From Aegilops tauschii subsp. strangulata (Eukaryota; Streptophyta; Magnoliopsida; Poales; Poaceae), in the NCBI RefSeq assembly GCF_002575655.3, contig NC_053037.3, forward strand, positions 250,761,135 to 250,825,134: a stretch of 64,000 nt of DNA. Direction: 5' to 3'. Under the pieces are notes generated by a model. The model did not search any database and was not told the DNA's origin. It saw only the letters and a program-made list of their open reading frames with translations. Positions 30,217 to 40,724 of this stretch are shown here, in pieces (the first letter of the stretch is position 1; the number at the start of each line of letters is the position of its first letter). The position numbers and the translations under genes were made by a program.

Positions 30217-33200
30217 TTACGACGAACCTTTTTTTTTCACTTCCATAATCGAGAAACATATCCTTATTCCACTAAGGATAATTTTGACCGCTGTCCAGTG
30301 ATCTACTCCTAGATCACTATTGTACTCCCTTGCCAAAATCAGTGTAGGGTATACAATAGATCTGGTACACAGCATGGCATACTTTATAGAACCGATGGCC
30401 GAGGCATAGGGAATGACTTTCATTCTCTTTCTATCTTCTGCCGTGGTCGGGCTTTGAGTCTTACTCAATTTCATACCTTGTAACACAGGCAAGAACTCTT
30501 TCTTTGACTGTTCCATTTTGAACTACTTCAAAATCTTGTTAAGGTATGTACTCATTGAAAAAACTTATCAAGCGTCTTGATCTATCTCTATAGATCTTGA
30601 TGCTCAATATGTAAGCACCTTCACCGAGGTCTTTCTTTGAAAAACTCCTTTAAAACACTCCTTTATGCTTTGCAGAATAATTCTACATTATTTCCGATCA
30701 ACAATATGTCATTCACATATACTTATCAGAAGTGTTGTAGTGCTCCCACTCACTTTCTTGTAAATACAGGCTTCACCGCAAGTCTGTATAAAACTATATC
30801 CTTTGATCAACTTATCAAAGCGTATATTCCAACTCCGAGATGCTTGCACCAGTCCATAGATGGATCGCTGGAGCTTGCATATTTTGTTAGCACCTTTAGG
30901 ATTGACAAAACCTTCTGTTGCATCATATACAACTCTTCTTTAATAAATCCATTAAGGAATGCAGTTTTGTTTATCCATTTGCCAGATTTCATAAAATGCG
31001 GCAATTGCTAACATGATTCAGACAGACTTAAGCATAGATACGAGTTAGAAACTCTCATTGTAGTCAACATCTTGAACTTTTCGAAAACCTTTTTGCGACA
31101 ATTCTAGCTTTGTAGATAGTGACACTACTATCAGCGTCCGTCTTCCTCTTGAAGATCCATTTAATCTCAATGGCTCGCCGATCATTGGGCAAGTCAATCA
31201 AAGTCCACACTTTGTTCTCATATATGGATCTTATCTCAGATTTCATGGCCTCAAGCCATTTTGCGGAATCTGGGCTCATCATCGCTTCCTCATAGTTCGT
31301 AGGTTCGTCATGGTCAAATAACATGACCTCCAGAACAGGATTACCGTACCACTCTGGTGCGGATCTTACTCTGGTTGACCTACGAGGTTCAGTAATAACT
31401 TGATCTGAAGTTTCATGATCATCATCATTAACTTCCTCACTAATTGGTGTAGGAGTCACAGGAACAGATTTCTGTGATGAACTACTTTCCAATAAGGGAG
31501 CAGGTACAGTTACCTCATCAAGTTCTACTTTCCTCCCACTCACTGCTTTCGAGAGAAACTCCTTCTCTAGAAAGGATCCATACTAAGCAACAAAGGTCTT
31601 GCCTTTGGATCTGTGATAGAAGGTGTACCCAACTGTCTCCTTTGGGTATCCTATGAAGACACATTTCTCCGATTTGGGTTTGAGCTTATCAGGATGAAAC
31701 TTTTTCACATAAGCATTGCAACCCTAAATTTTAAGAAACGACAACTTTGGTTTCTTGCCAAACCACAGTTCATAAGGCGTCGTCTCAACGGATTTCGATG
31801 GTGTCCCTTTTTGTGAATGCAGCTGTCTCTAATGCATAACCCCAAAACTATAGTGGTAAATCGGTAAGAAACATCATAGAGTGCACTATATCCAATAAAG
31901 TACGGTTATGACGTTCGGACACACCATTATGCTGTGGTGTTCCAGGTGGCGTGAGTAGTGAAACTATTTCACATTGTTTTAACTGAAGGCCAAACTCGTA
32001 ACTTAAATACTCTTCTCCACGATCAGATCGTAGAAACTTTATTTTCTTGTTACGATGATTTTCTGCTTCACTCTGAAATTATATGAACTTTTCAAATGTT
32101 TCAGACTCTTGTTTCATTAAGTAGATATACCCATATCTGCTCAAATCATCTGTGAAGGTCAGAAAATAACGATATCCGCCACGAGCCTCAATATTCATTG
32201 GACCACATACATCTGTATGTATGACTTCCAACAAATCTGTTGCTCTCTCCATAGTTTCGGAGAACGGCGTTTTAGTCATCTTGCCCATGAGGCACGGTTC
32301 GCAAGTATCAAGTGATTCATAATCAAGTGATTCCAAAATCCCATCAGTATGGAGTTTCTTCATGCGCTTTACACCAATATGACCTAAACGGCAGTGCCAC
32401 AAATAAGTTGCACTATCATTATTAACTTTGCATCTTTTGGCTTCAATATTATGATTATGTGTATCACTACGATCGAGATCCAACAAACCATTTTCGTTGG
32501 TGTGTATGACCATAGAAGGTTTTTATTCATGTAAACAGAACAACAATTGTTCTCTAACTTAAATGAATAACTGTATTGCAATAAACATGATCAAATCATC
32601 TTCATGCTCAACGCAAACACCAAATAACACTTATTTAGTTTCAACACTAATCCCGAAAGTATAGGGAGTGTGCGATGATGATCATATCAATCTTGGAACT
32701 ACTTCCAACACACATCGTCACCTCTCCTTTTACTAGTCTGTGTTTATTCTGCAACTCCCGTTTTGAGTTACTACTCTTAGCAACTGAACCAGTATCAAAT
32801 ACCGAGGGGTTGCTATAAACACTAGTAAAGTACACATCAATAACATGTATATCCAATATACCTTTGTTCACTTTGCCATCCTTCTTATCCACCAAATACT
32901 TGGGGCAATTCCGCTTCCAGTGACCAGTCCCTTTGCAGTAGAAGCACTTAGTCTCAGGCTTAGGTACAGACTTGGGCTTCTTCACTTGAGTAGCAACTTG
33001 CTTGCCGTTCTTCTTGAAGTTCCCCTTCTTCCCTTTGCCCTTTTCTTGAAACTAGTGGTCTCGCCAACCATCAACACTTGATGTTTTTCTTGATTTCTAC
33101 CTTCGTTGATTTCAGCATCACGAAGAGCTCGGGAATTACTTTCGTCATCCCTTGCATACTATAGTTCATCACGAAGTTCTACTATCTTGGTGATGGTGAC

Positions 33201-33664
33201 TAGAGAATTCTGTCAATCACTATTTTATCTGGAAGATGAACTCCCACTTGATTCAAGCGATTGTAGTACCCAGACAATCTGAGCACATGCTCACTAGTTG
33301 AGCGATTCTCCTCCATCTTTTAGCTATAGAACTTGTTGGAGACTTCATATCTCTCAACTTGGGTATTTGCTTGAAATATTAACTTCAACTCCTGGAACAT
33401 CTCATATGGTCCATGACGTTCAATACGTCTTTGAAGTCCCGATTCTAAGCCGTTAAGCATGGTGCACTAAACTATCAAGTAGTCATCATATTGAGCTAGC
33501 CAAACGTTCATAACGTCTGCATCTGCTTCTGCAATAGGTCTGTCACCTAGCGGTGCATCAAGGACATAATTTTTCTGTGCAGCAATGAGGATAATCCTCA
33601 GATCACGGATCCAATCCGCATCTTTGCTACTAACATCTTTCAACATAATTTTCTCTAGGAACAT
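30217..33664 (-). pseudogene. Angela-type Gag-Pol, heavily mutated
   Basis: Recognisable pieces in order on the minus strand: Gag N-terminal part (33664-33467: EKIMLKDVSSKDADWIRDLR); zinc knuckle CFYCKGTGHWKRNC and a protease-like VFDTGS at 32985-32647; pre-integrase and integrase core at 32513-32079 (WHCRLGHIGVKRMKKLH, HTDVCGPM, FTDDLSRYGYIYLM); the linker and RT start at 31543-31064 (EPRRSTRVRSAPEWYG, WLEAMKSEIRSIYENKVWTL, IKWIFKRKTDADSS); and a post-RT piece at 30516-30217 (YASAIGSIKYAMLCTR). Frames differ between pieces and RT motifs between 31060 and 30520 are eroded. Integrase before RT identifies Copia. Not functional. Confidence 0.88.
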
Positions 33665-34925
33665 ATCAAAAAATAAAACAGGGAAGTAACAACGCGAGCT
33701 ATTGATCTACAACATAATTTGCAAAATACTATCAGGACTAAGTTCATGATAAATTTAAGTTCAATTAATCATATTACTTAAGAACTCCCACTTAGATAGA
33801 CATCCCTCTAATCCTCTAAGTGATCACGTGATCCATATCAACTAAACCATGTCCGATCATCACGTGAGATGGAGTAGTTTCAACGGTGAACATCACTATG
33901 TTGATCATATCTACTATATGATTCACGCTCGACCTTTCGGTCTCCGTGTTCCGAGGCCATATCTGTTATATGCTAGGCTCGTCAAGTTTAACCTGAGTAT
34001 TCCGCGTGTGCAACTGTTTTGCACCCGTTGTATTTGAACGTAGAGCCTATCACACCCGATCATCACGTGGTGTCTCAGCACGAAGAACTTTCGCAACGGT
34101 GCATACTCAGGGAGAACACTTATACTTTGATAATTTAGTGAAGGATCATCTTATAATGCTACCGTCAAACAAAGCAAGATAAGATGCATAAAGGATTAAC
34201 ATCACATGCAATCAATATAAGTGATATGATATGGCCATCATCATCTTGTGCTTGTGATCTCCATCTCCGAAGCACCGTCATGATCACCATCGTCACCGGC
34301 GCGACACCTTGATCTCCATCGTAGCATCGTTGTCGTCTCGTCAATCTTATGCTTCTACGACTATCGCTACTGCTTAGTGATAAAGTAAAGCATTACATGG
34401 CGATTGCATTGCATACAATAAAACGACAACCATATGGCTCCTGCCAGTTGCCGATAACTCGGTTACAAAACATGATCATCTCATACAACAAATTATATCA
34501 CATCATGTCTTGACCATATCACATCACAACATGCCCTGCAAAAACAAGTTAGACGTCTTCTACTTTGTTGTTGCAAGTTTTACGTGGCTGCTACGGGCTT
34601 AGCAAGAACCGTTCTTACCTACGCATCAAAACCACAACGATAGTTTGTCAACTTGGTGCTGTTTTAACCTTCGCAAGGACCGGGCGTAGCCACACTCGGT
34701 TCAACTAAAGTGAGAGAGACAGACACCCGCCAGTCACCTTTAAGCAACGAGTGCTCGCAACGGTGAAACCAGTCTCGCATAAGCGTACGCGTAATGTCGG
34801 TCCGGGCCGCTTCATCTCACAATACCGCCGAACCAAAGTATGACATGCTGGTAAGCAGTATGACTTATATCGCCCACAACTCACTTGTGTTCTACTCGTG
34901 CATATGACATCTACGCATAAAACCA
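33665..34925 (-). other. Angela-type leader and 5' part of gag, no intact ORF
   Basis: Leader between the PBS and the first recognisable Gag fragment, about 1.3 kb. No open frame of note was seen; family elements have a long untranslated leader here. Confidence 0.6.
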
Positions 34926-34938
34926 GGCTCTGATACCA
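34926..34938 (-). other. Angela-type primer binding site
   Basis: TGGTATCAGAGCC on the minus strand, one base from the LTR end; perfect match to initiator tRNA-Met. Confidence 0.92.
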
Positions 34939-34939
34939 C

Positions 34940-36651
34940 TGTTGGGGAACGTAGTAATTTCAAAAAAATTCCTACGCACACGCAAGTTCATGGTGATGCA
35001 CAACAACGAGAGGGGAGAGTGTTGTCCACGTACCCTCGTAGACCGATAGCAGAAGCGTTATCACAACGCGGTTGATGTAGTCGTACGTCTTCACGATCCG
35101 ACCGATCAAGTACCGAACGTACGGCACCTCCGAGTTCTACACACGTTCAGCTCGATGACGTCCCTCGAACTCCGATCCAGCCGAGTGTTGAGGGAGAGTT
35201 TCGTCAGCACGACGGCGTGGTGACGATGATGATGTTCCACCGACGCAGGGCTTCGCCTAAGCTCCACAACGGTATTATCGAGGTGTAATATGGTGGAAGG
35301 GGGCACCACACACGGCTAAGAGATCTCAAGGATCAATTGTTGTGTCCATGGGTACCCCTGCCCCCGTATATAAAGGAGCAAGGGAGGAGGAGGCCGGCCC
35401 TAAGAGGGGGCGCACCAAGTGTGGAGTCCTACTAGGACTCCCTAGTCGTAGTAGGATTCCACCTCCCATATGGAATAGGAAAAGAGGAAGGGAAAAAGAG
35501 AAGGAAGGAAGGGGGCGCCCCCTTCCCTAGTCCAATTCGGACCAGACCAAGGGGAGGGGTGCGGCCACCCTTGAGGCCCTTTTTCTTCTTTCCCGTATGG
35601 CCCAATAAGGCCCAATACGTATTCCCGTAACTCTCCGGTACTCCGAAAAATACCCGAATCACTCGGAACCTTTCCGAAGTCCGAATATAGTCGTCCAATA
35701 TATCGATCTTCACGTCTCGACCATTTCGAGACTCCTCGTCATATCCCCGATCTCATCCGGGACTCCGAACTCCTTCGGTACATCAAAACTCAATAAAACT
35801 GTCATCGTAACGTTAAGCGTGCGGACCCTACGGGTTCGAGAACTATGTAGACATGACCGAGACACGTCTCCGGTCAATAACCAATAGCGGGACCTGGATG
35901 CCCATATTGGCTCCCACATATTCTACGAAGATCTTTATCGGTCAGACCGCATAACAACATACGTTGTTCCCTTTGTCACCGGTATGTTACTTGCCCGAGA
36001 TTTGATCGTCGGTATCTCGATACCTAGTTCAATCTCGTTACCGGCAAGTCTCTTTACTCGTTCCGTAACACATCATCCTGCAACTAACTCATTAGTCACA
36101 ATGCTTGCAAGGCTTATAGTGATGTGCATTACCGAATGGGCCCAGAGATACCTCTCCGACAATTGGAGTGACAAATCCTAATCTCGAAATACGCCAACCC
36201 AACAAGTACCTTTGGAGACACCTGTAGAGCACCTTTATAATCACCCATTTACGTTGTGACGTTTGGTAGCACACAAAGTGTTCCTCCGGTAAACGGGAGT
36301 TGCATAATCTCATAGTCATAGGAACATGTATAAGTCATGAAGAAAGCAATAGCAACATACTAAACAATCGAGTCCTAAGCTAACGGAATGGGTCAAGTCA
36401 ATCACGTCATTATCCTAATGAGGTGATCCCGTTAATCAAATGACAACTCATGTCTATGGCTAGGAAACATAACCATCTTTGATTAACGAGCTAGTCAAGT
36501 AGAGGCATACTAGTGACACTCTGTTTGTCTATGTATTCACACATGTATTATGTTTCCGGTTAATACAATTCTAGCATGAATAATAAACATTTATCATGAT
36601 ATAAGGAAATAAATAATACTTTATTATTGCCTCTAGGGCATATTTCCTTCA
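34940..36651 (-). repeat. Angela-type 5' LTR
   Basis: 1712 bp. TATA-like tatataaag (plus reading) at about 35367-35375, in the position expected for the LTR promoter. Confidence 0.95.
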
Positions 36652-36656
36652 GATAA

Positions 36657-37181
36657 GTGGGTGCGAAATGGTAAAACAAGGGCAAAGCCCGCAGCATACA
36701 CAGGGGCCCCCGTGTGCACGGGGTAAGTGGAGCCCGTGCGCACGGGGTATCCAGAGACCCGACACAAGAGCCCGTGTGCACGGGGTCCATGAGGCCCGTG
36801 GACACGGGGGTCCCGTAGGCACGGTACACTCCCATGCGCACGGGGTCTTCAGGACCGCCAGCCTGGGGGGGGGGGCGTGGACACGGGGTCGCCTGGGAGC
36901 TGCTGCCTTCTTCTTGGCGCTTCCTTCTCCGCTTCCAGGCTTCCCTCTTGGATGGTGTAGATGTTCTCTTCCGCATGAACTCGTCCTTGCTAAGTGTGAA
37001 GCTCCGACAATACCTATGCATGCACGCGGAAGGAATGTCAAGTAGTATACCATCCTCAAAGGGGTCAAGTGAACACGTGTAAAGGAGAAGATTCACCTTT
37101 ATGTATGTGAAGTAGATGTCGCACGTGTCACTTGCCAAATGGACTCTTGACTTGGTGATGTCCATAGGATGCTCCGCATCA
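36657..37181 (-). repeat. Element C 5' LTR, U3-side half
   Basis: Begins TGATGCGGAGCATCC on the minus strand at 37181 and continues to the Angela-type insertion. An open frame encodes YTCSLDPFEDGILLD and CMHRYCRSF, matching the D-type LTR at protein level. Confidence 0.88.
36705..36890 (-). repeat. Inverted-repeat array in element C U3
   Basis: cccccgtgtgcacgggg (36707-36723), cccgtgcgcacggg (36733-36746, perfect palindrome), cccgtgtgcacgggg (36771-36785) and four or five degenerate copies. Confidence 0.88.
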
Positions 37182-38036
37182 AAAAAGACTCGGATTGGTG
37201 GTGGATATAGGATGGTAAGATATGGCAGCGGTGATGGTATAGGGCAGCGGTGGTGGTATATGTATACAGATTGGTGGTGGTATATGGATATGGATTGGTG
37301 GTGGTATATGGATACGGTTTGGTGATGGTATATGGATACGAATTGGTGGCGGATAAGCGGTGGTGGTAGATGGCAGGAGCGATGACGATGGTGCGGCGGC
37401 GGCGTGACAACTTGTGAACAGAACTCGAAACTCTTAAGGGAAACTAGACGCTAAGACCAGCAACATGACACGACGATGCAACCGCAAATTCAACAAAGCA
37501 AAATACTGAAAAGACTATGCAAAGGCTCAGACTGGTTCGGATATGATGAACTAACCCTAAATGGTTTTTGGCTTTTTCGTGGACTGTAGGTTTGAAAAAT
37601 AGACTCAATCTAAACTATGCAAAACTGTAAAATCTCACCGAGAAAACATGGTGGCTATCGTTTTGGAGGAAATCGACTTTGACGATCCGACTACGAACGC
37701 GCGAGGACGTCGCGCCTTAGCAATCGCCAAACCAACTCCGAGAGGTTATTGACCACGCCGGAGCACGATCAACCTGACCACGAAGGTCTGTTTCCTGCAG
37801 GCAAACGAAGAACAAGCAAGAAACTAAGATTGCAATCTGGATATTGCGAATATAAGAGGAAAGCTTTATTGATCAAGGTGGGGTTCTGTGACGCCTTTGT
37901 CTGGTCGTTGAACACAAACGAAGTACGCGAAGTTGCAGCTATGGTGAACTTTTAATCTAAACAAAACCCAAAGTCTAAACGGTGCCCTAAGGGCTGTATA
38001 TATGGAGGAAGAGGGGGGGAATTTCGTGGCCCTTGG
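37182..38036 (-). mobile_element. Fragment H: leader and R/U5 of a family-3 (E/F-type) element
   Basis: 37182-37641 matches element E's leader (46310-46735), including the ggtggtggtatatggatac repeats. 37655-38036 matches the R/U5 side of the family-3 LTR up to just beyond its TATA. About 50 bp covering the PBS and LTR end are missing between them (after ctcaccgag). Element C's LTR abuts one side and a D-type LTR the other, so H looks like the host into which both inserted. Confidence 0.75.
37258..37345 (-). repeat. Short tandem repeat (~24-bp units) in family-3 leader
   Basis: Units of ggtggtggtatatggatac-type sequence, about four here; the same array occurs in element E near 46350-46425 with a different copy number. 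Confidence 0.75.
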
Positions 38037-38995
38037 TGATGTGGAGTGGAACTCCGTACGGCCGATCTTTCACGAAAGAAGCGAGATCCCTCGAAGAACA
38101 CGAAGAACACGGGGAAGAACGGAGAGAAATCACAAGGGGAAACACTCAAGAACAAGTCCAATCACACATCCACTAGACAATCAAACACACAAGATCCACA
38201 AGGTACATGAACAACAAAGGGAAAGATACAAGGTAAGGTTCATCTCCATGAGGAGGTCTTGAAGGGGGCCGCCCAAGAGGGGGTCTTGATCGATATATCC
38301 CGCAGGATCTTCTCACATGGAGGTCTTGAACTCCATGGGAGTGGTGGTCTCTCTCTCTCAAGAGGAGAAGGTAGGAGCAAAGCTCAAATACAAATGAGCT
38401 ATCACTTTGCTAACCCTAGAATGGAGGAGGGGGATGAGTATATATAGTATTAGCCAAGAAGGGGTAAGTGAGGGGCGAATGGGTACATGGGCCTTGGCCC
38501 GAGTCTCTGCGCGCAGGCAGGGCCGGAAGTTCCGGGGACGGCCGGATGGTCCGGGCGCCGGAGGTTCCGGGCGAAGGTCCGGGCTGGGTCCGGGCTATCC
38601 AGAGAGTTGGCACACTCTTGGACGGCTTCGGTGCAGTAGGGCCGGAAGCTCCGGAATGGCCGGAGGTTCCGGTGGCCGGAAGTTCCGGGCAGCGGCCAGA
38701 AGTTCCGGGCTTTCCAAAATCTTGTCCAGGCTTCTTCTTCCTTCTCTTCCACGCTTCCCTCGTGGATGGTGTAGTTGTTCCTTGGCGCTTGCACTCCTCC
38801 TCGACATTCATGAAGCTCCGACAATACCTATGCATGCACACGGGAGGAGTGTCAAGTAGTATACCATCCTCGAGAGGGTCAAGTGAACACGTGTAAAGGA
38901 GATGATTCACCTTTGTGTATGTGAAGTAGATGATGCACGTGTCACTTGCCAAATGGACTCTTGACATGGTGATGTTTGTAGGATGCTCCGCATCA
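38037..38995 (-). repeat. Element D2 3' LTR
   Basis: 959 bp, TGATGCGGAGCATCC to CCACATCA on the minus strand. TATA at about 38438-38447. Inverted-repeat array at 38517-38715. Very similar to 49641-50597 with a few percent differences by eye. Confidence 0.93.
38517..38715 (-). repeat. Inverted-repeat array in D2 3' LTR
   Basis: ggccggaagttccggg-type copies; the core CCGGAAGTTCCGG has 6-bp arms around a single base. Several copies carry a substitution (for example ccggaagctccgg). Confidence 0.88.
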
Positions 38996-39009
38996 TCCCC
39001 TCCCCCTTG
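38996..39009 (-). other. Element D2 polypurine tract
   Basis: CAAGGGGGAGGGGA on the minus strand adjoining the LTR; also in frame within the ORF (SQGGGDDAEH). Confidence 0.85.
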
Positions 39010-39807
39010 GGAAAGATCCGACCTCGGATCGAAATCCAAATCACCACGGGAAAGAGATGGCGTCGCCTTGTAGGAGTGGTCGATCACCAAGTTCTCGTCA
39101 TCTTGAAGCTCGAAATGGGCACTCTCCAATGTCGCACCATCTTGGGATTCCTTCAAAAGGAGCAAAGACAACAAACACTTGGAAAAACAAATGTGGTTAG
39201 CGTTAGTGCAAAACCAAGCATTCGAGGGGTGATGCACCAAACAAGTGTCGTCATCATGCAAAGCATATGGTGTGACAAGGGATTGTGTCATGGCATGTAA
39301 GCATATGAATTGAGCACAAGCAAAGATCTCATGGGGACAAGTTTGCAAATGTGAGGTAGTGATGCAAATGTGTGTGACAAGAGAAGAAGCATCTACCTCA
39401 TGGTGATAGCAATCATGGGCAAAGCGCTCAATAGGTCTATGGTAGGCATAGGAATCATTCACAACACCAAATAAAATGAAGTGTCTAAACACATGGGTCA
39501 AGTGCAAGACAATCCAAGCATAACTTGCATAGGGTGTAGTGAAGATAGTATGGCACTCAACACAATATAAGGAGCAATTGTTCATCATGTGTGAGGCAAT
39601 CAAGTCAATCATGTGACAAGTAATGGGACATGGCATATGTGAAGGAATGACATTGTTGCAACCAAACATTTGATAGGAGCAAGTTATCCAAGAATTGGAT
39701 GCAACACACAAGACATATATATCATGATGCATGGAAGTGTGAAATCGACAAGTCGAAGCAAGACCTCTAACATGTGCGCAATCAAGTAGTCCAACACTAA
39801 GTCTCAT

Positions 39808-40724
39808 TGATAGAGGCAAAGGTGTCCCGTCTTTCGATGAGATGATGGATATCGCTTTGGTGGAAGTCGACTTTGATGATCCGACTACGAACGTGCAATG
39901 ACGTTGCACCTTAGCAATCGCTAAACCAACTCCGAGAGGTTATTGACCACGCCGGAGCACGATCAACCTGACCACGAGGGTCCGTTTCCTGCGAGCAAAC
40001 GAAGAACAAGCAAGAAACTGAGATTGCAATCTGGATATTGCGAATATAAGATGAAAGCTTTATTGATCAAGGTGGGGTTCTGTGACGCCTTTGTCTGGTC
40101 GTTGAACACAAACGAAGTACGCGAAGTTGCAGCTATGGCGAACTTTTAATCTAGACAAAACCCAAAGTCTAAACGACGCCCTAAGGGCTGTATATATGGA
40201 GGAAGAGGGGGGAATTTCGTGGCCCTTGGGGAAGGGGTCCGAAACCAACCCTATCTCTTGTTTCCCCACACATACGGACTCTAAAAATAGCCTATACTCA
40301 AGTATTTCGAAATTACATGGGCCTGGCCCAATAATAAGGTGACGCAGCACCTAGAATAGCCTATGGACGAAAGTTATGAAGTAGCATCTTGTATATTTCG
40401 TCCAAGGCTTCATGCACGCATTATGGTGGCTTCAACGTCCTGAAATCATCACTTGTAACTCCGTTCTTGTTCCCCATGCGCATGCCATCATCTCCATGCT
40501 TGTTCTTGCTCCAATGTTCATCCTTCTCAAAGCTAGGCCCTTCGTTTGTAAGCAAAACAAATGTATCCAATTTAGGCAGCATCATATTCTCATGAACATT
40601 AGAATCATTACCAAGAAACGAATGTACCTGGTAATTTAATTGGCGTGCGCGAGCTCTAGTAATTGGTCCAGTATGTATAGCAGCAGGGGCTGTGGGTGTA
40701 ACAATGGTATTGATGTCCTCATCA
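39808..40724 (-). repeat. Element E 3' LTR
   Basis: 917 bp, TG/CA ends, TATA (tatatat) at 40191-40197. The R/U5 part resembles the A/G LTR; the U3 part does not. Confidence 0.93.

Larger units (their letters stand above)
28116..36651 (-). mobile_element. Angela/BARE1/WIS-type Copia retrotransposon, full length
   Basis: LTRs 28116-29830 (1715 bp) and 34940-36651 (1712 bp) are nearly identical; on the minus strand they begin TGAAGGAAATATGCCCTAG and end TACGTTCCCCAACA, the familiar ends of this Triticeae family. Target duplication gataa at 28111-28115 and 36652-36656. The 5.1-kb interior has the domain order gag, CCHC, integrase, RT, RNase H of Copia elements, with many stops and frameshifts. 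Despite the broken coding region the LTRs diverge little, so it probably moved in trans or is a mutated copy inserted fairly recently. Confidence 0.95.
23248..37181 (-). mobile_element. Element C: non-autonomous gypsy-like element, interrupted by an Angela-type element and truncated by B
   Basis: On the minus strand: 5' LTR (37181-36657 continuing at 28115-27707, split by the Angela-type element), mutated PBS, leader 27690-25697, then a gag plus unknown ORF from 25696 down to 23248, where element B's LTR starts. The 3' part of the unknown ORF and the 3' LTR are not in the window. No protease, RT or integrase. Its outer LTR edge at 37181 joins family-3 leader sequence (fragment H). Confidence 0.85.
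38416..39807 (-). pseudogene. Element D2 unknown ORF, C-terminal part continuing into the LTR
   Basis: The open frame from the E junction at 39807 (SVGLLDCAHVRGLAST) to a stop at 38416 corresponds to the end of the long ORF of D1. Cys/His-rich stretches are IPSHMPCPITCHMIDLIA and NNCSLYCVECHTIF. It passes through the PPT (DLSQGGGDDAEH), U3 (YTCSLDPLEDGILLD, CMHRYCRSF) and the inverted repeats, which are translated as GTSGRCPELPA-type peptide. No known domain was recognised. Confidence 0.65.

Noticed and set aside
22167..37181. 22167-23247 as the 3' LTR of element C
   Set aside because: No PPT precedes it, its inverted-repeat type matches B's leader and not C's, and D1 shows C's ORF should continue. 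B inserted into C explains it better.
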